Origin: Bacteroidota bacterium | Lineage (GTDB): Bacteria; Bacteroidota; Bacteroidia; AKYH767-A; 2013-40CM-41-45 | Assembly (NCBI GenBank): GCA_016708785.1 | Contig: JADJFC010000002.1 | Location: 310,001-374,000, forward strand | Reading direction: 5' to 3' | DNA: 64,000 nt | Part shown: positions 23,301 to 32,300 of the stretch, one piece after another | How positions within the stretch are numbered: position 1 is the first letter of the stretch | How the letters are laid out: each line of letters opens with the position of its first letter | Translations under genes and position numbers: made by a program | Notes under the pieces: generated by a model | Seen by the model: the letters and a program-made list of their open reading frames with translations, nothing else | What the model was told of the DNA's origin: nothing | Databases searched by the model: none

Positions 23301-23882
23301 TTAGGAAATTTTGTTGATTTCAGTCAGTAGCTCATCGAACTCTTCTTTCGTGTCAATGCTTTTTATTCTTCGTATGTCGTCAGCTAATATTTTATTCGTC
23401 GATATTTTTGCAAGAAAATTTTGCAAAGAGAAGTTTCCTTTCTCAAATTCTGATGTTAAAATGTCAAGGCTATTAATACTATAGTAGGCTAAAAGCGGTT
23501 CGTAAAATTCATTAAAGTAGGCAGTAGGATTTTCATTTTTAAAATCAGTAGTTAGTTTTAATATATCATTCACACTTAGCAAAGGGTAGTCGCAGCCGAT
23601 AAAAAGTATACTGCGATCAGGAAATGTCGTTGCGCAACTTAATAAGCCACTAATAGGGCCATGCCCGGCGAATTGATCAATATCTGGAATAGTATTTTCC
23701 ACAGCTGAAAAGGTTGCAAACTGTTCTTTCCGTATTGAAAAGTAGATTTCGGGAAAGTGTGGTTTAAATATTTTTTGAAGATGAAGATACTGCGGCAAGC
23801 CGTGATAATTGAGTAAGCATTTATCTATACCCATTCGTTCACTTTTGCCTCCGCAGGCGATGATTAGTACAGGGCTGTACAT
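23301..23882 (-). CDS. mobA: Molybdenum cofactor guanylyltransferase
   Basis: Adds GMP to molybdopterin to make the guanine dinucleotide cofactor. The nucleotide-binding signature GGKSERMGIDK follows immediately after the chosen start at 23882 (YSPVLIIACGG). Later FAGHGPISGLLS and FIGCDYPLL give the metal-binding acidic residue, and AYFNEFYEPLLAYY follows. 193 residues is the normal MobA length. An upstream in-frame ATG at 23948 would add 22 low-complexity residues from a repetitive stretch and is rejected. Probably in one transcript with fdhD. Confidence 0.93.
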   Translation of the reverse strand: MYSPVLIIACGGKSERMGIDKCLLNYHGLPQYLHLQKIFKPHFPEIYFSIRKEQFATFSAVENTIPDIDQFAGHGPISGLLSCATTFPDRSILFIGCDYPLLSVNDILKLTTDFKNENPTAYFNEFYEPLLAYYSINSLDILTSEFEKGNFSLQNFLAKISTNKILADDIRRIKSIDTKEEFDELLTEINKIS

Positions 23883-23959
23883 GGGAAATTGAGTTTGAGT
23901 TTGAGTGTGAAGTGTGAAGTGTGGGTGTGAAGACCGACACGCAGACAACTTACTATTCC

Positions 23960-24676
23960 CTAATCATAAGATTCAAACTTGATTTTCTTTCTATCGTACC
24001 CCATTGCTTCCAGGCGTTGACGAGCTTCATGAAGCATGTCTCTCCATCCACACATGTAAAATGTTGCGGGGCGTTTGTCACTGAAAATTTCTTCATAAAT
24101 AGGGTGGACGTATCCTTTTCTTCCGGTCCAGCCTTCGCTGTCGCGTGATAGAACAGGAATATATTCGAAGGATGGATTTACTTTTGCAAGATCCTCCATT
24201 TCTTTTCTATAGATAATATCCTTTTCCCAACGGTTACCGAAGATCATATAGATCTTTTTGTGGGGAATATTATTATTCAGGATATAATGTAACATGGATC
24301 TTAATGGAGCAATTCCTGTACCTGTACAAACAAAGCAGATATCGTCTTCGATGGGTTCAATCAACGTAAATTTGCCGAGAGCTTTTGATACATCTATCTC
24401 TGATCCTACATCAATGTTTTCCCATAAGTAGGGAGTGCCAAGTCCTTTTGGATTCAATACAATTGCTAATTCAAAAGTATTGTCGTTCGAGGGTGAAGAA
24501 GCAATAGAGTAACTTCTGTTTGTGAATTTTGAAGCAATGGGCAAATTCAACATAATAAATTGACCCGCTTTGAAGCTAAATGGAATTTCATCAGGAATTT
24601 TGAAGAAGAATCTTTTTACTAATTCTGTTTCCTGAATTATTTTGAAAATTGTACTCTTATTGTATTTATAAGACAT
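23960..24676 (-). CDS. FAD/NAD(P)-binding oxidoreductase (ferredoxin-NADP reductase type)
   Basis: A flavoprotein reductase of about 238 residues. The FAD motif is RSYSIASSP (near residue 54) and the NAD(P) domain has CTGTGIAPLRSMLHY (near 117) and the end motif YMCGWRDMLHEARQRLEAMG. No iron-sulfur domain is present, so it is a stand-alone reductase like Fpr or the reductase part of larger enzymes. ATG 24676 was chosen because the earlier TTG would overlap the threonine aldolase stop. It lies between ltaE-like and mobA genes on one strand; its electron partner is unknown. Confidence 0.88.
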   Translation of the reverse strand: MSYKYNKSTIFKIIQETELVKRFFFKIPDEIPFSFKAGQFIMLNLPIASKFTNRSYSIASSPSNDNTFELAIVLNPKGLGTPYLWENIDVGSEIDVSKALGKFTLIEPIEDDICFVCTGTGIAPLRSMLHYILNNNIPHKKIYMIFGNRWEKDIIYRKEMEDLAKVNPSFEYIPVLSRDSEGWTGRKGYVHPIYEEIFSDKRPATFYMCGWRDMLHEARQRLEAMGYDRKKIKFESYD

Positions 24677-24681
24677 AATGA

Positions 24682-25710
24682 TCAATAATTATTTAGTGTG
24701 TTATTTAATTTTTCAAGCATTGAATCAGTGAAATCAAGATGTGTTACAAATCGGACAGTCTGTTTTCCAAATTGATAACCTTTAATATTATTTTTTGAAA
24801 GATAATTTAAAAAGTCTGGAACTGATTTTTTGTCGTCAAGTTTGAACATAATTATATTGGTTTCAACCGAAAGACAACTATCAACGTAGTTCAATTCTTT
24901 CAAGATCATTTCAATATTCTTTGCTCTTCTATGATCCTCTTTTAACTTTTCAACGTTGTTGTCAAGTGCATAGATTCCTGCAGCAGCTAAAAAACCGGAT
25001 TGCCGCATTCCGCCACCAAAAACTTTTCTAACTCTTTTTGCTTTGTTGAGGTTTTCTTTAGATGTAATTAAAAGCGAACCTACAGGGGCACCTAATCCTT
25101 TTGACAAACAAACAGAGATTGTATCGAACAGTTTGCCAATTTTTTGTGTCGAATCTTTTGTTTCTACTAAAGCATTGAAGATGCGAGCACCATCCAAATG
25201 TAATTTGAGTTTGTGTTTTCTTGCTTCAGCAGCAACTTCACTCAATTGTTTCATTGTATAACAGCTGCCTCCTCCTTTGTTGTTAGTGTTTTCAACTGCA
25301 ACCAAGGATGTAAGAGGTTGTTGTATATTCTGAGGTGGATTGACATTATCAGCAACATGAGTAGCTGAAATTCTGCCACGGTCACCATCAACTAAACACA
25401 TTGATACTCCTGAATTAAAAGCAACTCCGCCACCTTCTGCGTAATAAATGTGAGAAAGTAGATCGCAGATCACTTCTTGTTGTGGTTGGGTGAGAATTTT
25501 AATTGCAATTTGATTGGTCATGGTCCCACTAGGACAAAAAAGTGCAGCCTCGTGACCAAATAGTTTAGCTGCTTTTTCTTCAAGTGCTTTTACTGTTGGA
25601 TCTTCATCGAAGACATCGTCGCCAACAATGGCATTAAACATTGCTTCACGCATTTCGGGTGAAGGCTTGGTAACAGTATCGCTTCTTAAATCGATGAGCT
25701 TTTCAATCAT
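24682..25710 (-). CDS. ltaE: Low-specificity L-threonine aldolase
   Basis: A PLP enzyme cleaving threonine or allo-threonine to glycine and acetaldehyde. The start is ATG 25710 with IDLRSDTVTKPSPEMREAM next, the N-terminal hallmark. Further landmarks are GDDVFDEDPTVKALEE, FCPSGTMTNQIAI, LHLDGARIFNA, and the PLP lysine motif SVCLSKGLGAPVGS. It is intact with a normal length of 342 residues. The stop lies 5 bases before the flavoprotein start, suggesting an operon. Confidence 0.95.
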   Translation of the reverse strand: MIEKLIDLRSDTVTKPSPEMREAMFNAIVGDDVFDEDPTVKALEEKAAKLFGHEAALFCPSGTMTNQIAIKILTQPQQEVICDLLSHIYYAEGGGVAFNSGVSMCLVDGDRGRISATHVADNVNPPQNIQQPLTSLVAVENTNNKGGGSCYTMKQLSEVAAEARKHKLKLHLDGARIFNALVETKDSTQKIGKLFDTISVCLSKGLGAPVGSLLITSKENLNKAKRVRKVFGGGMRQSGFLAAAGIYALDNNVEKLKEDHRRAKNIEMILKELNYVDSCLSVETNIIMFKLDDKKSVPDFLNYLSKNNIKGYQFGKQTVRFVTHLDFTDSMLEKLNNTLNNY

Positions 25711-25747
25711 GCTCAAAGAAACTAAGATTTTTCAGGAAACGCTAACC

Positions 25748-25943
25748 ATAACCGGGATTTTTGACCGGGATTTAGCAGATTAAAAGATTAAATGGATTCG
25801 AAGTGCTTAAGGTGGCTGGGATTTTGACCGGGATTTAGCTGATTAAAAGATTAAATGGATTCGAAGTGCTTAAGGTGGCTGGGAATTCACTGATTTTGGA
25901 CCGGGATTTAGCTGATTTTGGACCGGGATTTAGCTGATTTTGG
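25748..25943. repeat. Mixed tandem repeat
   Basis: A unit of about 63 bp containing GACCGGGATTTAG and ATTAAATGGATTCGAAGTGC occurs twice (starting about 25763 and 25826). Two copies of a 22-bp truncated unit GACCGGGATTTAGCTGATTT (about 25899 and 25921) follow. It is non-coding and lies upstream of threonine aldolase. Confidence 0.85.
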
Positions 25944-26025
25944 GATTTGTAGGACGTTTGTTTTGAAAAGGAGTATTAGGATTTCGTTGACTTTGGGGCG
26001 GGGTTTGGTTTATTTATTTGAAGGG

Positions 26026-26059
26026 CAAAAAGGATGTCGGTAATTTCGACATCCTTTTT
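26026..26059 (-). terminator. Intrinsic terminator for the minus-strand gene at 26067
   Basis: AAAAAGGATGTCG and CGACATCCTTTTT form a perfect stem. On the minus strand the stem ends in a T run 8 bases beyond the restored stop codon. Confidence 0.85.
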
Positions 26060-26066
26060 GAGTGGG

Positions 26067-26455
26067 TTATTTTACTTCGGGTGGGGAATCAGAATCTGGT
26101 TGATCTTCAGCTTGATTTTTACGCTCCTTCATCATCTTTTACGCTGTTCCATCATTTCCTTCAATTGAGTGTATTGTTCAGGTGTTAAGATGGATTTCAT
26201 TTTGGCGTCGTTATCCTCACGCATTTTTTTCATTGCATCACGTTGGGCACGCATTTGTTTTTCGTTACTAAGAATCTGATCATATACCTGAGTATATTGA
26301 GTGTCCGTAAGCTTTAATTTCGCTTTCATCGTTTCAGCACGTTTCTGAGCACTTTCTTCAGGACTCATATCTTTTCCGGGACGATTCTGTCCTTGGCCAA
26401 GAGCAACAGTTGTAATTAACAATGCTATTGCTAGGAATTTTGTTTTTAGTTTCAT
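26067..26455 (-). CDS. Periplasmic Spy/CpxP-like LTxxQ helical protein (frameshifted)
   Basis: ATG 26455 opens a signal peptide (KLKTKFLAIALLITTVALG). The mature part is helical and rich in Met, Lys and Gln, with two LTxxQ-type motifs: KLTDTQYTQVY and LTPEQYTQLKEMMEQRK. That is the signature of the Spy/CpxP chaperone-like family. A 1-base break near 26135 hides the tail KMMKERKNQAEDQ ... SPPEVK ending at 26067. About 128 residues. A periplasmic stress or chaperone role is family-based inference. Confidence 0.78.
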
Positions 26456-26580
26456 GTTGCTAGGACTATCGTAATGTAGCATGGTTTAAAGGAAAGTTTT
26501 TAGGTTGCAAGTTTCAGGTTTCATTTTCTGTATACCCAAAATGCAAAAATCTGTAGTGGTCAATTTGAATTGCTTATCTA

Positions 26581-26632
26581 TGTGTTATGTGCCTATGTGG
26601 TAAAATAAAACCACATAGGCACATAGAACACA
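26581..26632. terminator. Large intergenic hairpin, possible terminator
   Basis: ATGTGCCTATGTGG (ending 26600) and CCACATAGGCACAT (26611-26624) form a 14-bp perfect stem with a 10-base loop, extendable through TGTGTT/AACACA. It is downstream of the O-methyltransferase on the minus strand. Confidence 0.6.
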
Positions 26633-26723
26633 TAGTAATGAGAACAGGATTCGAAAATTATTATCAAATAAACCCACTACCGAAAAATCCTGAAATTATT
26701 GAGCTAATGCTTAATCCGAAGAA

Positions 26724-27362
26724 CTAATTTTGCATCACCATTAACCCGTCTCTAACCGGCAACAAAACTTTTTCAATTCTTGTGTCAGCAGCAATACGTT
26801 GATTAAATTGATGAAGAGCTAAAGTGTCCTTGTCCATTTTTTCAGGGGGCAACATTATTTTTCCACTCCAAAGTACATTGTCTGCTATTATAAAACCTCC
26901 GGGGCGAATTTTGCTGAACACAAGATCAAAGTAATTCGAATAATTTATTTTGTCGGCATCAATAAAAACTAAATCGAATGGACCAGGCAAAGTTGGAATT
27001 ATATCAAGTGCATTTCCTGTGAGTATATTGAATTTTGATTCTAAGCCGGAAAGTTTAACATACTTTTTGACAAGTGGAGAAAGTTCATCGTTAATATCGA
27101 TTGTGTGAATAATTCCATTTGAAGATAAGCCTTCTGCCAAGCACAATCCTGAGTAGCCGGTATAGGTGCCAATTTCAAGAATGGAATCTGGTCTTATCAT
27201 TCTACTAAGCATACTGAGTACACGACCCTGTAAATGCCCAGAAAGCATACGAGGCATGAGCACATTTGCATGCGTCTCACGATTTAAACTTTTTAAAATT
27301 TCTGATTCAGGTGTGCTGTGATTCTCGGAATAGAGGTTGAATTTTTCGTCAATAAAATCCAT
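26724..27362 (-). CDS. O-methyltransferase (caffeoyl-CoA OMT-like)
   Basis: A SAM-dependent methyltransferase of about 212 residues. The SAM motif I is ILEIGTYTGYSGLCLAEGL, motif II-like IHTIDINDELSP, and the metal/substrate motif FDLVFIDADKINYSNYFD and IIADNVLWSGKI. This is the pattern of class I metal-dependent catechol-type OMTs. ATG 27362 was chosen because the first conserved helix (DFIDEKFNLYSENHS) starts there and it overlaps the upstream Omp28 gene stop only by its neighbouring bases. The acceptor is unknown. Confidence 0.88.
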   Translation of the reverse strand: MDFIDEKFNLYSENHSTPESEILKSLNRETHANVLMPRMLSGHLQGRVLSMLSRMIRPDSILEIGTYTGYSGLCLAEGLSSNGIIHTIDINDELSPLVKKYVKLSGLESKFNILTGNALDIIPTLPGPFDLVFIDADKINYSNYFDLVFSKIRPGGFIIADNVLWSGKIMLPPEKMDKDTLALHQFNQRIAADTRIEKVLLPVRDGLMVMQN

Positions 27363-27366
27363 TGCA

Positions 27367-28278
27367 TCAATTCCAGTCTTTGTTAGATCCAATTCCAACT
27401 TGTTGCACATTTTCGATCCAATGTGATGTAGAAGTGGTACCGTATTTATCTACGAAGAAAATGATCACAGAATTTCCTGTATTTATTCCCGCCAGATCAA
27501 TAGTATAATTTTTAATGTACTGATTTCCTCTGGTCATTATACCTTGTGGGATCTGATCGCCAACAATACCATTATTAGCGATGATTCTTTTCAAAAGATA
27601 TTTGTGATTGTATTGATGAATTGTATCATTCATAGCGTAGAAGGGAAGAGTAGTGTCTGGTGAAATTCCTTCAGAACTAAAATCATTCATTTGATCATAA
27701 GCAGAATCGCTATTCACATAGGTTCTTTCAACGATGTAACCATGTAATCGATAATCACCGAATAGATCTGCGCTAAAACCGGTATGAACGATCAGGTTTA
27801 ATTTGTTTGTATTTGTTATTTCACTTGCTTCTATTGCTAGTCCACATGAAGGAACCTGACCAATTTTAGCTTGAACAGAGGTTACCCAATAGTCCGGCGA
27901 AAAGTCAATTGGATTTGAAATTACCCGGTTGATTGGTCCGCCAGGGTAGACAGAATTGGTATTGAACATACTGTCAAGTGAATTTACTCCTGTCGTTGGA
28001 TTAACTAGAGCGCTAGACTCAAGCGTGTCACCAACATGGATATTTACAGCATAAACCCGATCAGGCCATAGACCAATTAAAGAATCTACAAGGTAATGTG
28101 CTCGTGGGCATTGGCCGCAAGAGAGTTGAGTATAATCTTCGATGAGTATTTTCTGTTTGAAAACGGTAGGTACAGCTGAAATGTCAGGAGCGTTTCCCGG
28201 ATTAGGAATGTCCTGACTATTTTCTGTGCAAGATGCCAGAATAGCGAATAAGGCAATAATCAAATATTTGCTTTTCAT
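27367..28278 (-). CDS. Omp28-related outer membrane lipoprotein
   Basis: The lipoprotein signal KYLIIALFAILASC has the lipidated Cys at residue 17. After a short linker the thioredoxin-like start LIEDYTQLSCGQCPRAHYL (CxxC, about residues 47-65) and YPGGPINRV are diagnostic of the Omp28 family. The remainder is a beta sandwich as in that family. 303 residues, intact. Attached to the outer membrane; the function of the family is not established. It precedes the O-methyltransferase by 4 bases. Confidence 0.85.
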   Translation of the reverse strand: MKSKYLIIALFAILASCTENSQDIPNPGNAPDISAVPTVFKQKILIEDYTQLSCGQCPRAHYLVDSLIGLWPDRVYAVNIHVGDTLESSALVNPTTGVNSLDSMFNTNSVYPGGPINRVISNPIDFSPDYWVTSVQAKIGQVPSCGLAIEASEITNTNKLNLIVHTGFSADLFGDYRLHGYIVERTYVNSDSAYDQMNDFSSEGISPDTTLPFYAMNDTIHQYNHKYLLKRIIANNGIVGDQIPQGIMTRGNQYIKNYTIDLAGINTGNSVIIFFVDKYGTTSTSHWIENVQQVGIGSNKDWN

Positions 28279-28374
28279 AATTGTGTTAAATTAACGCTGA
28301 AAAGTAAGCAATCTTCCCTACTTATTAAAATATTTTTGACTAGTCTTTTTTACGTTAAATGTGGATGAATACTT

Positions 28375-28382
28375 TATATTTG
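28375..28382 (+). promoter_or_regulatory. Promoter -7 element for ompH
   Basis: TATATTTG matches TAnnTTTG, 19 bases upstream of ATG 28401. No clear TTTG -33 partner at normal spacing. Confidence 0.5.
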
Positions 28383-28400
28383 CGGCCTAATCGAAGAATT

Positions 28401-29000
28401 ATGAAAAACTTATCACTTGCCCTTAATGCTGTATTGATCGTAGCTGTAGGGATTTTATATTATTTGCATTTTAGAGGGAATTCGGCAGGTACATCTGCCT
28501 CTGCTGAATTTGTCGGTCCAATGCCCGTTTCTTCTCAGGGAATTGTATTTATTAATTCAGACTCTTTGTTACAGGAATATGATTTTTATAAAGACCAGAA
28601 ATCAAAGTTTGAAGCCGAGCAAGAAAGAATTAAAAATGAATTGAAAGGAGAGAGCGATAAACTTCAGAAAGATGCCGCTGTTTACCAGCAACAGGCAATT
28701 GGGATGACAGATATGGAGCGTCAAAATAAGGAGCAAGAATTAGGAATGCGCCAACAACGTTTGATGGATAAGAAAGATCAATTGCTGTCCAAACTTGATG
28801 AGTTACAAGCAGGTTCTTCAGAAGAATTATATAATCGACTGAATGAATATTTGAAAACTTTTAACAAGGATAAGAATTTCCAATTTGTTTTGGGTTACCA
28901 AAAAGGTGGTGGAATTTTGTTTGCAAATGATAGCCTGAATATTACACACCAGGTTATCCAAGGATTGAATAGTGCGTATGCTGTTGAAAAAAGTAAGTAA
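28401..29000 (+). CDS. OmpH/Skp family periplasmic chaperone
   Basis: About 200 residues with an N-terminal membrane/signal segment (LALNAVLIVAVGILYYLHF). The conserved VFINSDSLLQEYDFYKDQ start is followed by a long Lys/Glu/Gln coiled coil (about 65-145) and a C-terminal LGYQKGGGILFANDSLNIT motif. Skp/OmpH trimers escort unfolded outer-membrane proteins across the periplasm. ATG 28401 is placed by the promoter at 28375, which rules out an earlier start. Intact. Confidence 0.9.
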   Translation: MKNLSLALNAVLIVAVGILYYLHFRGNSAGTSASAEFVGPMPVSSQGIVFINSDSLLQEYDFYKDQKSKFEAEQERIKNELKGESDKLQKDAAVYQQQAIGMTDMERQNKEQELGMRQQRLMDKKDQLLSKLDELQAGSSEELYNRLNEYLKTFNKDKNFQFVLGYQKGGGILFANDSLNITHQVIQGLNSAYAVEKSK

Positions 29001-29071
29001 TTAATAATGAGATTTCGGCGTTGAAGTTGATTCCGAATTGCCACTCACCACTTACTACTCACTACTTACTA

Positions 29072-30315
29072 TTATTTGTTAAAAAACAATTTGAAATAAA
29101 AAGACGGCTGCTTTAGTTTAGCTCGGATGTCGAGGTCTTCGAACATGCAAGTGATCGTTTCTCTTAAGGTTTGATTTTTTATTGCTTTGTTGACTACAAA
29201 ATTGAACAAGGTTTCGAAGCGAGCAAGTTTTTGCATTTTGTGACTAAGGTTTATTTCACTACTTAGTTGACGATAAACAGTATTGTGGTATGTAGTAAGA
29301 AATTCCGCGTCGAATCGACCGGAGTTGATCGCACTGACAATAGTTTCCCCGGCAATTCTGCCACTCACAATAGCATTTCCAATTCCTTCTCCGGTAAATG
29401 GATCTATTAACGATCCGGCATCACCAACTAAGAGAAAGTTGTCGCCGGAAATTTTTCTTTTTGCACTTCCAAGAGGAAGTCCCCAGCCTTGAACCGGAGT
29501 TAATGCTTTGGCGCTTTTAAACCGTTTAGAAATTTCAGGATGATTTTGAATGATGTCTTCCAATGATTTTCGGAGGTTTACTTTTCGTTTGGAGACGTAG
29601 GAGCTGAGCATTCCAATTCCCACATTGACTCTTCCGTCATTCATAGGGAAAATCCAGAAATAGCCGGGAAGTAATTCTTTTAAAAGTGTAATTCAATAAA
29701 TTTATCCGGATGAGAGTCGCTGACATTCTCGTAATACACACGTAGGCCAGCGCAATAGTGTTCGTGTTGTTTTTTATCGCCGAGAAGTTCTTTGGCAACA
29801 ATTGATCGATCGCCTTCTGCCCCAACAACGAGATCATATTCTTCTTCGGAAAAGACGCCGTTTTTATTTAGAATGACAATTACTTTGTTGTCTTTTCTTA
29901 TGATCTTTTCAATGGCAGTATTCAATGAAATTTTTGCAAATTCAGGATTTGCTTTTGAAAACAAGAAATTATCAAATTTAATTCTGGGTGAAATGAAACC
30001 GGGAGCATGTTTTAGATTATCGGGATTATTTGAGAATGGTACGTCTAACATTTTGCCATTTGGAGAATAAAAACGTACACCATAGCTGCCCGTATAGTCA
30101 GTAGGATTGCCGGCGACCTCTTTCATATACTCTGTGTTGATCTTATTCAATTCGCTAACCACTTTGCCACTAAGGGCATCGCCGCAGATCTTGTCTCGTG
30201 GAAAAGTTTCTTTATCGATCAATACGTGTTCAATTTTGTTTTTACTAAGCACCATTGAAGTCGCCATTCCGGCCGGCCCGGCACCAGCAATGAGTATTTT
30301 AAAAGTTGGGTCCAA
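29072..30315 (-). CDS. Geranylgeranyl reductase family FAD-dependent oxidoreductase (frameshifted)
   Basis: A flavoprotein of about 412 residues. The N-terminal FAD site is ILIAGAGPAGMATSMVL and the conserved RDKICGDALSGK follows. VGAEGDRSIVAKELLG marks the middle, and DNFLLVGDAGSLIDPFTGEG with IGNAIVSGRIAGE is the second FAD motif. A frameshift lies near 29660. The family (GGR/CrtP/ChlP) reduces isoprenoid double bonds or acts on halogenated and aromatic substrates; the substrate here is unknown. The two halves together match the family length. Confidence 0.88.
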
Positions 30316-30361
30316 ACTATTTTTTATTTTTTCTGTTTCTTAGTATGATGGCCTAAAGATA

Positions 30362-30369
30362 TATCTTTG
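30362..30369 (+). promoter_or_regulatory. Promoter -7 element for the NUDIX gene
   Basis: TATCTTTG at 30362-30369. It is too close to the ATG at 30372 for that codon to be the start, which supports ATG 30399. Confidence 0.55.
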
Positions 30370-30398
30370 AAATGAATTTACAGATTAACAATAAACTT

Positions 30399-30863
30399 AT
30401 GGGAAAATTTCCATTTATAGTTAGAGTGTACGGTATTTACTACCAGGAAGAAAAAGGTATATTAGTAAGTGATGAATTAGTGCATGGACAATTCATTACT
30501 AAATTTCCTGGTGGGGGATTAGAGTTCGGTGAAGGCACCAGAGAGTGTTTGCAAAGAGAAATGATGGAGGAAACAAGACATGATTTTGAAATCGGCGAAC
30601 ATTTTTATACTACTGACTTTTTTGTTCCTTCTGCTTTTGACAGTGCTTTTCAAGTGATAAGTATTTATTATTTAATGAAGGCTGTGGGTGCATTCAACCA
30701 GCTGATCTCAACTGAAAAATTTGATTTTAAGGTGAAAGAGCATGGGGCGCAATCGTTTCGATTTATTCCTTTGAAAGAAATGGGAAGCGATTGTTTGACT
30801 TTAGTTATTGATAAAAAAGTAGGGCAAATGATTCATGAAAGAGTAGTGGAGGATTGGAAATGA
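30399..30863 (+). CDS. NUDIX hydrolase
   Basis: A small pyrophosphohydrolase of about 154 residues. The Nudix box is complete: GGGLEFGEGTRECLQREMME followed by E (about residues 39-59), including the REuxEE catalytic helix that binds Mg. It cleaves nucleoside diphosphate derivatives in the cytosol; the substrate is undetermined. ATG 30399 (GKFPFIVRVYGIYY) is preferred over 30372 because the -7 promoter box ends at 30369. Divergently oriented from the geranylgeranyl reductase-like gene. Confidence 0.9.
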   Translation: MGKFPFIVRVYGIYYQEEKGILVSDELVHGQFITKFPGGGLEFGEGTRECLQREMMEETRHDFEIGEHFYTTDFFVPSAFDSAFQVISIYYLMKAVGAFNQLISTEKFDFKVKEHGAQSFRFIPLKEMGSDCLTLVIDKKVGQMIHERVVEDWK

Positions 30864-30933
30864 TTTCGGATTTCAGAAGGTGAATTTCGGAATGTACTTT
30901 TACTTAGCGAATCTTGAAATTTCGTTGAAAATA

Positions 30934-31616
30934 TTATTTTTTCAAAATCTTCGAATGAATAAAACCCATCTTTTTGAATTTGTGAATTAGCAGATCAGCT
31001 TCTTTTTTTGTTTTTAAACCCGTGGCGACAACGATATAGGTTTTATTTTCACCACTTCCAATAACCTTTACTCCGATCGAATCCAGTTTTGTTTCCAAGG
31101 CCAACGTCGAAGCCATATAAAATGCATGTTTCCAGTATTCTGTTCTCCAGATAAAAATACTTTTTTCACGGAGAGAAATTTTATTGGCATAGCAATCCCA
31201 AACATCTTTATCAATAAAAAGTGAATCGTTTATATCGAGTCTGTCGAGATAAGTGAGGACTTCGATCTTCACCGGAACTACACCAAAAGGAACCATGTCA
31301 ATTTTAATTGCAGCTGATCGTGTCAAGTCAATTACTCTGCTTTTCTTGAATGGTCCTCGGTCATTAACTCGCACTACAACTGATTTATCGTTTAAAGTAT
31401 TTGTCACCAGTAAAAAGTGTTGAAAGGTAATGTCCGATGCGCTGCTGTAAAGTCATTTTTATTATAACTTTCACCATTGCTTGTTTCTTGACCATGAAAT
31501 CGATCGTGATAAAAAGACGCATTGTTTTCAATTTCCAATGAGTCTGTTTCTGTCTGACAGAAAAGATTCGAATGGATTAAATTAAAGCAGACAAATAAAA
31601 AAAGTAATCGTAACAT
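30934..31616 (-). CDS. rlpA: RlpA-like lytic transglycosylase with SPOR-like tail (frameshifted)
   Basis: The signal peptide LRLLFLFVCFNLIHSNLFC precedes a double-psi beta-barrel domain: NASFYHDRFHGQETSNGESY, FTAAHRTLPFNT, VVVRVNDRGPF and RVIDLTRSAAIKI. These are the family motifs of septal ring lytic transglycosylase RlpA. The C-terminal 70 residues (KLDSIGVKVIGSG, YIVVATGLKTKKEAD) resemble a peptidoglycan-binding SPOR repeat. A frameshift near 31405 splits it. About 227 residues. Acts on denuded glycans in the envelope (family knowledge). Confidence 0.85.
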
Positions 31617-31631
31617 AGCGTAAAACTTAAT

Positions 31632-32198
31632 TCAATTTAGTCTTTTCGTAAATACACCTTCAATTTTTGCAAGCAGATCGACCGGCAAATAATTTCTCCA
31701 GTTTAGATCATCCAGTTCACCGCCCATGATCATATAGTAGTCCAGATTAAATCGTTCCATTTCAATCGATACATGTGGGCGAAAATTAATTGCTGCAATC
31801 CAGCCTTCTTCAATTTCCTGGAACCACTCTTCGTAATAGCAATCATCGCTGCCATGAAAGTTCAGGACATTTTCACCGATTAAAATGAATTTAATAATTC
31901 CTTCCCTGATCATAGGTTCAATGATTTCTCTTTTCAGGTACATGATGTCATTGTAAAGAGCGTCGTTCCATTCACCAATAAATTCAATGATTGCAAATTG
32001 CCTTTCGTAATCAGCATAAAGTATTTTCAGATATAATGTAGCGCTTCCGAAAATATCCCATTGTGGGTGAATGTAATAATTGTATATAGTATTAGAATAT
32101 TCGAGTTCGCTATAGATGCTACCATGAAGAGGAGAGAGTTCATCTTCTGCGGCAATATATAATTCACGCCAAAGGTAAAATGGCTCGAGGTCTTGCAT
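31632..32198 (-). CDS. Conserved-looking hypothetical protein
   Basis: A complete 188-residue acidic protein rich in Tyr, Trp and Ile/Leu, with segments IYNYYIHPQWDIFGS, FAIIEFIGEWNDALYNDI and YYEEWFQEIEEGWIAAIN. No signal peptide or membrane helix, so it is probably cytosolic. I do not recognise the family. It lies between murQ and rlpA, both cell wall genes, and is transcribed in the same direction with a 16-base gap to rlpA. A link to wall metabolism is only contextual. Confidence 0.75.
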   Translation of the reverse strand: MQDLEPFYLWRELYIAAEDELSPLHGSIYSELEYSNTIYNYYIHPQWDIFGSATLYLKILYADYERQFAIIEFIGEWNDALYNDIMYLKREIIEPMIREGIIKFILIGENVLNFHGSDDCYYEEWFQEIEEGWIAAINFRPHVSIEMERFNLDYYMIMGGELDDLNWRNYLPVDLLAKIEGVFTKRLN

Positions 32199-32300
32199 CT
32201 CTTATCTTGTGTTATATACAAAGATAAGAATTTTACAATTATTCTATTTGGTAATAATAAGGTGTTGTGCGAAAGTTGATGTGAAGAAAAAGTTCAACCA

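Noticed and set aside
23883..23948. Longer MobA start
   Set aside because: The extra 22 residues come from a repetitive GTGAAGTGTG-rich stretch and precede the conserved nucleotide-binding start.
29030..29072. CACTTACTACTCACTACTTACTA stretch as a regulatory array
   Set aside because: Simple intergenic low-complexity sequence between converging genes; no consistent unit or symmetry.
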